From Pelecanus crispus (taxonomy: Eukaryota; Chordata; Aves; Pelecaniformes; Pelecanidae), in NCBI RefSeq assembly GCF_030463565.1, contig NC_134662.1, positions 992,001 through 1,056,000 on the forward strand: DNA of 64,000 nt, in the 5' to 3' direction. The notes under the pieces are model-generated. The model was not told where the DNA came from. It was given only the letters and a program-made list of their open reading frames with translations, and did no database searches. Within the stretch, counting starts at the first letter, position 1. Each line of letters begins with the position of its first letter. Of the stretch, positions 51,902 through 59,299 are shown one piece after another. A program made the position numbers and the translations under genes.

Positions 51902-54900
51902 GTGAGGGTCGGGGGCCGCGGCTGAGGGGGCCGGGCGGTTGGCAGGCGGGAGCGGCCGGGCTGACTGACGCCGTCCTGTGTTGCAGGCTTGGTCGGGACG
52001 GCCTACCGCATTATCCTGCTGCAGCCCAGCTCGGCCCTGGCCGCCTTGCAGATGGCAGCCGCGGACAGCGTCACCATGGGTAAGGGCCCGGCGCCTCCGG
52101 CCCCTCCGGCCGGCCGTGGCCGTAGCGGTGCCCGCGGGCGGCGCTTCCCCGCCGGTCCCCGGGGCCGCCCTGCCCTGCCGCGGCGCGGGCAGCCGCCGGC
52201 GAGGCCTCCGGGTGCAGCCCCCAGCTGTGCCTGTGACTGCTCAGTACCGCTTGGTTTTCCGCCTCCGCACGGCTCGGGCAGATCGTTATTGTGAGGAGGA
52301 AGCCAAGAGCCAACATGCTAAAATGACTCGAAAGGAGCGCAGAGCTTTACAGTTGGTATTTCCTTTTGCTGCATTACGTCTTGCTATATTTCCTCCAACA
52401 CAGTGCGTACTTGTATGCCAAATTGAAGTAGAATAGAATGGTTATTCGCATGTGGGTAGTATTTTCCGCTGGATAATGTAATACCAGTAATCATATGGCT
52501 GATGGCAAAAGAAACTCCTGGATTAACGCTTGAGACAGAAGAACAGCCGTGTCAGCTCAGGCTGAAGATGCATCTGAGGCAGTCTCTGCCTCTCATGTTT
52601 GTTATTTGAAGCCACGTTCTTTATTTAAAGTTTAGGTAATGCGTTTTTTGCAATCTAGAGTAAAAGGTATGTATTTTCAGTATTTGCAAAACAGCTGGTT
52701 TCTGGACAAAAGTACAGTGGAAGCAAACCTATCCATTTACTTCATATATTTAGGCATTGCGCTTAATACATCATACCTGCTGAAAAGCAAACACAATGTT
52801 TTTGATGGCAAAAGGAACATAAATGTGGGCTTTTTCCCATCATGCTGGATAGTCAAGAAGAAACCGCTAAGTTGTCTTGAATTGTCTGTCTTTTGCAAGA
52901 GAAAGTGGTCACTGAAGAGATAGGCAGGGAACTGGGGGGGCTGTTCCAGATGCAGGTGCAGATCTGCAAGGCTGAAGCTCCCCCAGCCCCTTGACAAGTG
53001 CACAGTTTTCTTCTCACCAGACTCATCTTGTTTTTCAGTCTTTATTGGCTTACGTCACCTCTGCCTCTCCCCATGCACTAGTGCTCTGAACTGGAAGCTG
53101 GTTCACAAGCAGTCCAGATCTGCATTTTTGAGTTCTTCAACTCTAAAACAAGACCTGCAGTCTCCTTTAATGAGTTGAGCTGTAAAAGGTCATTATAATG
53201 GACCCGATAACGTAACCAATTATGATTTCAATAAATCCCATAATCCTAAACCAGCATATTGAATCCTCTCACCAGTTCTTGCACCAGAGGAAGGGCTTAT
53301 CCTGTCTACTGTTAAGGGGCCAGAACTGAGGCTGTGCGTTTTACATACAGACTCCTTGGTCCAAAGCAAGGAAGCTGAAATACAGTCCTTGGTCTGTGGG
53401 TTTTGTTTGTTCAGTGCTCTTTTTAGTTGATTTTAGGATCAGCATAATTGCATTTTCTGCTGAAAAACTGCAGAGGTTTGTAACATGAGCTTGTGTTTTA
53501 CTAGTTCATTGTAAGTATTGAAAATTTTTATCCTGGACATTTTTGTTGTTCCCAAGAAAGATGAATTGAAATCTGCAGATGGTGCCTAGTAGCCAGTTTC
53601 ACATTTCATGATCAAGAACCTGTATTACAAACAACCAAAATCTTTTAGCGTATTTGCTTGACACAGCTATTTGCCAGACTTCAGTTGTATAGATGTAGGG
53701 TCTGAGGGGATGGGGTATGTAATTCAGTGGACAAGACGATGCTGCTTTGCAATTTCTTAATATATGAAATCAATTTACAAAATCAAAATCAGTTTACAAA
53801 AATAATAATCTACAAACTCAATCCATTTTTCTACTATCCAAAAATCATTGCAAGCCGCAGGCAGGCAGAGGAGGAGCAAACCGACCTCACGGAGAGCAGA
53901 GCCGTCGGCGTTTCTCTGCCTGAATCCCTGTGAGGCTGGATTCACAGGGACTCATGAGCTGAGTTTCAGCACAATGCCCAAACAGAGCTCTGCTGTCTCC
54001 TGCACCCTGGGGGAACGTGCTGCAGAAAAACCGATTCTCTCTTCTCTTACTCCCTGGCTGTTTGGGGGCTGGCCCGTTGCCTCATCCGGAGGGGCTCTTA
54101 CTAAGTCTGAGCTAATAACCAAGCTGGATGTGGTGGCATTTGTCCGTAGCCATTCGAATGCAGCTGCCTTGTGTGCTGGCACACAGCAGGGCTCCTGGGG
54201 ATCCAGCTAAATGGCTGAGCTGGACCTGTTTGCACAGGACCTGCGTGGCACAGAGGTGGCTGCACAGCTGGAGCGCAGGAGGTACCAGAAGGAACCGGAT
54301 GGGACTTGAGGAATGCTGAGTCTCACCATAGTGGCTAGGATATCATGCCTCTGGGTAATCAAAAGCAGATCTTGCTTCATTTTCCTCTTTTTTTCCCAGA
54401 GGAACCGTTGTACAGCACCATGCATCTCAAAAATGTGCTTTGTTCTCAGTTCCTTGAGGGGTTTTGTTTTGGTTTTTTACCTCTTCTTTACAGCTACACT
54501 GGGAGCTGTGTTTGGCTTAACTACCTGCCTCAGTGCCCAAATCCGAGAGGAACCAGAGGATCCTTTGAACTATTTCATAGGAGGCTGCGCAACAGGAGCT
54601 GTCTTAGGTGCAAGAGGTAAATGTGGATAATGCCTGTCATGAAATGAGCCCTCTCTGTTTTTAGAAACCTTGCTATTAGGGAGAAATGTAAAATAATCTT
54701 GATGTCAGGCTTATTTGGTAAAGATTCATCTCAGCACGTGAATTCCATTTCATGCCAGTTTTGTTGACACTCCATTGTACAGGTCTGCTAAAATAAATGC
54801 TGCTGCAGAAGGAGACCAGAGATAGAGCTGACCTAGTGCAGCCAACTATAACTGCCAGTTATAACTTGAAATTGCAGGGTATGAAAAATGTAATTGTGGA

Positions 54901-55587
54901 AATCCATGTTTTCTTGGTAATAGATGTGATTTCTTTTACATGGAAAATATAACCTAACGTCTGCTTTGTGAATTCTTTGTGCACTCTGAGGGACAAGCTG
55001 TATCTTTTGCTGCTGTTGCTCCTCTGGCATCTTGTCAGGCTAGATTAGCTCCTGCAGATATTTATACAGCTCTGTTTTCTCTAGGCATTTTCAGACTCGA
55101 TGTTAAAGATGTGAGGGATTTAAGTTCTAATTGTGGTGAAATAGAATTTATCTTTACTTTTCCGAGTTGCTGAGCTGATGAGAGTTTGAAGCAGTGATTG
55201 TTATTTTTGTCACTGAAATAAGCAATTCAAGATTGCCTATGTAAGGAGATGGGGTAGGGGATTATAGAAATTGATATTTCAAAGTGCAAGCTAAAAGCAT
55301 GAGAAAACTTAATTGAAACAAAGATCGCTTTTCTGATTTCTCTTGGCAAACGACGTTACTGATGGTCAAGGGACTCTGTGAGCAGCTCATGGAAAAATTG
55401 CAGAGTCTGTCGGAATCTCCTGTATAGTACTTGTGCCCTAATAGATCTTTTATGGTTTGATTTGTTTTTTCCAGCTCACAGTTACATGACTGGTACCACT
55501 GCATGTTTGGGGTTTGGAATTACTGCTGCTCTAATGAAGATCGGTAACAAGGAGGGCTGGAGGCTGACGGGACCTCCCAAGCTGTAA
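51820..55587 (+). CDS. NDUFA11: NADH dehydrogenase 1 alpha subcomplex subunit 11
   Basis: NDUFA11 (B14.7) is an accessory subunit of the membrane arm of mitochondrial complex I. It belongs to the Tim17/Tim22/Tim23-like family of small four-helix inner-membrane proteins and helps assembly and supercomplex stability (family knowledge). Four exons, 51820-51901, 51987-52079, 54494-54616 and 55475-55587, join in frame to 411 nt, or 136 residues plus TAA. The mammalian protein has about 141. The N-terminus is [12 protein letters not shown]; hydrophobic segments follow in exons 1-2, exon 3 ([31 protein letters not shown]) and exon 4 ([15 protein letters not shown]). The DPLNYFxGGC motif is diagnostic. 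The ATG sits in gcgccATGg, a strong Kozak context, at the start of a CpG-island exon. Confidence 0.97.
51987..52079 (+). CDS. NDUFA11: NDUFA11 exon 2
   Basis: The exon encodes [20 protein letters not shown] and [11 protein letters not shown]. It lies behind an 85-base intron, with acceptor tgttgcag and donor gtaagg. It covers the first hydrophobic helix and the loop after it. Confidence 0.93.
52080..55474 (+). other. NDUFA11: NDUFA11 introns 2 and 3
   Basis: Intron 2 is 2.4 kb (52080-54493) and intron 3 is 858 bases (54617-55474). Apart from the exon between them I see no coding or repeat feature, except a short imperfect hairpin at 53921-53952. Confidence 0.75.
54494..54616 (+). CDS. NDUFA11: NDUFA11 exon 3
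   Basis: The exon encodes [20 protein letters not shown] and then [20 protein letters not shown], the best-conserved part of the family. It is 123 nt with acceptor ctttacag and donor gtaaat. Confidence 0.97.
55475..55587 (+). CDS. NDUFA11: NDUFA11 exon 4 (coding part)
   Basis: The exon encodes [20 protein letters not shown] and then [16 protein letters not shown], ending with TAA. The GW and terminal Pro-Lys elements match the mammalian C-terminus. Confidence 0.96.
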
Positions 55588-55675
55588 ATGTAGCCTTTCA
55601 TCCCTGCGAGCTGTCTTTTGAATGCTGTATGTAATAAGACGTTGTGTAATAAAGATACTGTCAAATCAACAGTTT
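55588..55675 (+). other. NDUFA11: NDUFA11 3'UTR and poly(A) signal
   Basis: A short 3'UTR with AATAAA at 55648-55653, 61 bases after the stop codon. Cleavage is expected near 55.67 kb. Confidence 0.85.
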
Positions 55676-56100
55676 TCACGAAATTTGGATTCATCCGGCT
55701 GTTTACAGTTTTGGGGCTGAGATGCAAAAAAGGTGGAGAGGAAGCTTCGATCTGCTGCTGAGATTTCTTTTTCATGCACAAGTCACTTTGCCTCCATGTC
55801 TCCGTATTGCACACGCAAGCTTGAGGGGTACAATTATTGTTTTCAGTCTGGTCTTTCAGGAGTTGTTCTTGTAGTTTTGAGTGGGTCCTGCAGGATTTTT
55901 TGGCAAGGATTGAGATTGCACTGCACCGAGACCATCAGTAAGGGTTTGGAAGCAAAACTGCTTGGCTCTAGGTTGAGGATTAGGAATTTGGGGTGGGGGA
56001 AGGAGGTATAGATTGCCCACGAGATATTTGGGAGCTTGGGGACTACTTTGATAAACATTTAAGAAAGTGTGGAGCCCACAGTTCCAGGGTTAGAATTGGG
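55676..56100. other. Spacer between NDUFA11 and the CR1/LTR nest
   Basis: About 425 bases of unique sequence in which I see no gene or repeat. Confidence 0.6.
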
Positions 56101-56102
56101 GA

Positions 56103-56205
56103 GTAGCTGAGGTTGGAAGGGACCCCTGGAGATCTTCCTGCTCGAAGTTGGGGCAGGTTGCTCAGGGCTGCGTCCGGTTGAATTTTCCTGTGTGCAAACT
56201 GAAGC
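56103..56205 (-). mobile_element. CR1 LINE 3' fragment
   Basis: The plus strand shows gctgaggttggaagggaccc, then ggagatcttcctgctc and gcaggttgctcagggctgcg, which is the reverse complement of the terminal part of a CR1 3'UTR. The right boundary is vague (56205-56235). Confidence 0.85.
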
Positions 56206-56240
56206 ATGTCCAGCAAAGCCACCAGGAAGGTGTAGAGGGT

Positions 56241-56771
56241 TGTCGTGGTTTAGCCCCTGTCAGCAACCAAGCACCACAGTGGGATGGGGGAGAGAATCAA
56301 AAGGGCAAAAGTAAGAGAACTCATGGGTTGAGGTAAGAACAGTTTAATAATTGAAATAAAGTAATAATAATAAAAATTGTAATGAAAAGGAGAACAATGA
56401 AGGAGAGAAACAAAACCCAGGAGAAAAAAAAAAAGTGATGCAACTGCTCACCACCCACTGACCAATGCCCAGCCAGTCCCCGAGCAGCGATCGCTGCTCC
56501 CCGGCCAACCCCCCCAGTTTCTATACTGAGCATGACGCCGTATGGTATGGAACAGCCCTTGGGGCAGCTCTCCTGGCTGTACCCCCTCCCAGCTTCTTGT
56601 GCACCTGGCAGAGCAGGGGAAGCTGAAAAGGTCCTTGACTAGCGTGAGCACTACCCAGCAACAACTAGAACATCAGTGTGTTATCAACATAATTCTCCTA
56701 CTAAATCCAAAACACAGCACTATGCCAGCTACTAGGAAGAAAATTAACTCTATCCCAGCCAAAACCGGGCA
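56241..56771 (-). mobile_element. Solo LTR of an avian endogenous retrovirus
   Basis: The element is 531 bp, begins TG and ends CA, and is flanked by the perfect 5-bp duplication AGGGT (56236-56240 and 56772-56776). The sequence matches a common bird LTR that in its usual orientation begins with a TGTCCTGGTTT-like end and continues gctgggatagagttaatttt, so the sense strand is minus. In that orientation a degenerate TATA-like motif (near 56523) precedes an ATTAAA/AATAAA-like signal in the AT-rich part at about 56340-56360. No internal retroviral genes are present, so it arose by LTR-LTR recombination. The family is not certain; five-base duplications suit ERVL- or gamma-like integrases. Confidence 0.9.
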
Positions 56772-56787
56772 AGGGTTGTGGCACAAG

Positions 56788-57070
56788 ATGCATGAGGAGA
56801 GGCAAGGAGAACTGCACCATTCAGCCTGGAGAAAAGGTGGTCAAGGGCTGATGTAATACCATTTGTTTCACAACCTAATGGTTACAGAAAAGGCAGGCTC
56901 AGGTGCTCAGTAAAGGATGAGAAATAACAAGCACAAGTTGCAGAAAGGGAAATTCTAACTAGGTAGAAGGAAAAAACACAGTTGGGGTACATAAATGCTG
57001 GAAAATGGACTTGGAAAGGCTGTGAAATTATCTTTGGGGACACAGAATTCAACCAGACACATGGGAATAC
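56788..57070 (+). mobile_element. CR1 LINE fragment, internal
   Basis: The plus strand follows the CR1 region between the RT gene and the 3' end: ttcagcctggagaaaaggtg, ggttacagaaaaggcaggct, acaagttgcagaaagggaaa and ggaaaggctgtgaaatt. It stops at about 57070 without the 3' terminal CR1 motif. Confidence 0.85.
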
Positions 57071-57800
57071 GAGGGTACAGGGACACAACATACGGGAATG
57101 GGGGTATGAGTTAATAGAGACAGGGAATATGGGCACTAGGGGAAGCAGGGATGTGGGGTAGGGGAACACAGGGAGGTGTGAGGGGAGGGGACAGGAGATA
57201 GGGGAACCAGAGACAAGGAGATTGGGGGACCCGAGGACAGCAGAGGAGGGGACAGAGTGACACAGGGACACACGGTCACAGCCATGGCAGGCTGTGCTGC
57301 TCCCTGATATGTGCTCTCTGTGGGCAGGTGGGGGTCCCGGGGGGGTACAGGATGGGCCTGGGGGCGCTTGGGGGCCCCTGGGCTGGGGGACCCCTGGCTC
57401 TTCAGTGCGGGGGTCAGTGGGGCTGGGCTCCAGTTCAGGAGCACAACGGGGGGGTGGGGGGTGGGAGGTGTCACCCCCCATGGGGCTGGGAGAGCAGGGG
57501 GGTTTGTTTCTCTCCCACCCAAGGACTTTTGAGCGGGACCCTGCTTGACCCTGGGCTCTGGAGCTGAGCAGGGTTTGGGGGGGGTCTGATGGACCAGAGA
57601 CCCCCAACACAACCTGCCCAGGGTAACCTGGGGTTTACAGCCCTGCCTGCACCTTTCCACTGCCTGAGAGGGCAAAAAACTCCCAGCAGCTTCCATCCGA
57701 CCCACTGCCTGTCCTCAGGGAACCCGGGTGTCCCCGCCGCCCCGTCCCGGGGCTCCAAGGCCTCGGACCACCCTCCGCCTGGGCCTCTCCCAGCTCCCGG
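57071..57800. other. G-rich low-complexity spacer upstream of the kelch gene
   Basis: The coding strand is very G-rich (ggggaca, gggatgtggggt and long G runs) and becomes CpG-richer towards 57.8 kb. Long open frames on either strand here come from skewed composition and have no domain. Confidence 0.6.
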
Positions 57801-57807
57801 CCGTGGC

Positions 57808-57884
57808 CACGTGTCTGTCTGGGCTATAATTACCCGGGCACATTCCTGGGGGGTCACAGGAGCTTCCCGGAGCAGCAGCAGGCG
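57808..57884 (+). promoter_or_regulatory. Candidate promoter and non-coding first exon of the kelch gene
   Basis: An E-box CACGTG (57808-57813), a TATA/MEF2-like CTATAATTAC (57824-57833) and an M-CAT-type CATTCCT (57841-57847) precede a consensus donor, GGCG|GTAAGT, at 57884/57885. A first exon ending at 57884 would splice to the acceptor at 58770-58771, five bases before the start codon. This is inference; no transcript evidence is available. Confidence 0.45.
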
Positions 57885-57889
57885 GTAAG

Positions 57890-58215
57890 TGGGGACGAGT
57901 GCGTGGCACGGCGCAGTGCAGCATGCCGCGTGGCAATGCAGGACACAGCATACGGCACGCACCACGCTGGGCTGCAAAGCATGTGGCCTGAGCAAGGACA
58001 CGCGACACCATGCAAACATAGCGAGCAACACGTGAGGCGCCACTTGTGACGGGGCGGGGGGGGGCAACAGCGTGCAGTGCACCGCAGTGTGACACGCGAG
58101 GATTGGCACACCTCAACAGTAAGCAGTGCAAGACGGCGCACAGCACGCGACATCACAGACAACTCGCAGTGCCAATGCATCGCAACACGTGACAGGCAGC
58201 ACAACACACGGCAAG
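57890..58215. repeat. Degenerate CACG/GCA-rich repeat tract
   Basis: The tract consists of variants of gcacacgaca, gcatgcaa and cgtggcac with no strict period. It looks like an eroded minisatellite inside the presumed first intron. Frames seen in it are compositional artefacts. Confidence 0.6.
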
Positions 58216-58289
58216 CATCGCACAGCAGTTGCTGCTGCGCACCAAATGGGTGGGACAGGTGGCTTCACCAGGAAGCTCTTCCGGGGAAC

Positions 58290-58680
58290 AGTGGCTTTGC
58301 TGCTGTTGGAATACCAGTAGTTTCAACTATGGGGCAACAGTTGGGGAAGGGCTTGGTGGCTTCTGCTATAGGATGGTGGGTTTGATGGGGGACAGTGGAC
58401 TGAGCTATGGGGCTGTGGCTTTCAGTTGGGACAGCAGCATTGGCTGTGGGGCAGTAGCTTCATCCTGAGGGTTCAGCAATGAGGCAGATGAGGGACATCA
58501 GCCTCAGCTATGGGGCAGTGAGATGGCCCATTGGTCTTACCTATTGGGCCACAGTTTTGGCAAGGGGCATTAAATTCAGCTATGGGGCAGTAACATTTCC
58601 TGGTGGCCTCAGCTATGGGGTAGAGGCTTTGGCAATGGATCCAGTGGCTTTCACTATGGGGCAGTACCAGTAGCAGGATC
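58290..58680 (+). repeat. Degenerate minisatellite, unit about 35-39 bp
   Basis: The motif gctatggggcagtag recurs seven times with small changes, starting at 58325, 58404, 58443, 58507, 58579, 58612 and 58653. Distances are about 35-39 bases or twice that. It fills the end of the presumed first intron of the kelch gene. Confidence 0.8.
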
Positions 58681-58776
58681 CCAGGCCCCCCAGCCAGGAC
58701 TCCTGCCATGGGCCACAGGCTCTGGCTGTGGAGGTGGCACCCTGACCCCCCTGCTCCATGTGTTGCCACAGGCAAG

Positions 58777-59299
58777 ATGTGGGTTGCTGAGGAGCCGGCC
58801 CCAGCCCAGTGGAGCCTGCGGGATAGGGCCCACGCTGGACACTTCCTGGCCACAGCCGACCACCTCCGCACTGCAGGACAGCTGGTGGATGTGGTCGTGG
58901 GCCCAGAGGGTGACGTGGCCCATGCTGTGGTCCTGGCCTCCATCAGCTCCTTCTTTCTCCACTTCCTGGAGGGCAGAACCAGAACGCTGCACCAGGGACC
59001 CCTGCCCTGTGTCCCCCTGCCACCTGGGGCCACGCTATGGGGCTGGCGGGCTGTGCTGGCCTTTGCCTATGGGGGAACTCTGCCCCATGGCCAGGAGAAG
59101 GAAGTAGAGGAGACTGCCCGGGCCCTGGGGGCCCCCCGGGTGGTGGCCGCCTGTGCCCCGCAGCTGGAGAGTGACCCCCAGGAGGGGGGTCCCAAGCCCC
59201 TGGAGGAGCAGTGGGAGACACTGAGAGCCATGGAGCAACTCCACGTAAGCGGCCTGGGCTGCGACCTCCAGCTTCAGGCAGGGGACGAGGTCATCCCAG
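58777..59299 (+). CDS. KLHL33: Kelch gene coding exon 1: first BTB-like unit
   Basis: The exon gives 174 residues plus one base; donor gtgagc. It holds a full BTB-like unit and the first strands of a second one (LHVSGLGCDLQLQAGDEVIP). An in-frame ATG at 58708 exists but lies before the acceptor, so it would be used only in an unspliced form. Confidence 0.85.

Larger units (their letters stand above)
51340..52230 (+). promoter_or_regulatory. NDUFA11: CpG island and promoter of NDUFA11
   Basis: The base composition jumps to very GC- and CpG-rich around the first two NDUFA11 exons. There is no TATA box near the start codon. Many GC boxes (CCCCGCCC, Sp1-type) lie upstream within the repeat array at 51541-51709. 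This is typical of a housekeeping promoter. The transcription start is not resolved and probably lies at about 51720-51815. Confidence 0.8.

Noticed and set aside
51311-52083. Long plus- and minus-strand frames (up to 229 codons) across the NDUFA11 CpG island
   Set aside because: Pro/Arg/Ala-rich frames produced by the GC-box minisatellite, where stop codons are rare; they run through the NDUFA11 first exon and donor.
54313-54630. A single 105-codon frame running through NDUFA11 exon 3
   Set aside because: The first half is intron sequence with a polypyrimidine tract and acceptor at 54493; only 54494-54616 is coding, in agreement with exon phases.
57471-58207. Three overlapping minus-strand open frames of 117-212 codons upstream of the kelch gene
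   Set aside because: They overlap one another in different frames, are Cys/Pro/Arg/His-rich from the skewed G/C composition and repeats, have no domain and no matching splice or promoter signals.
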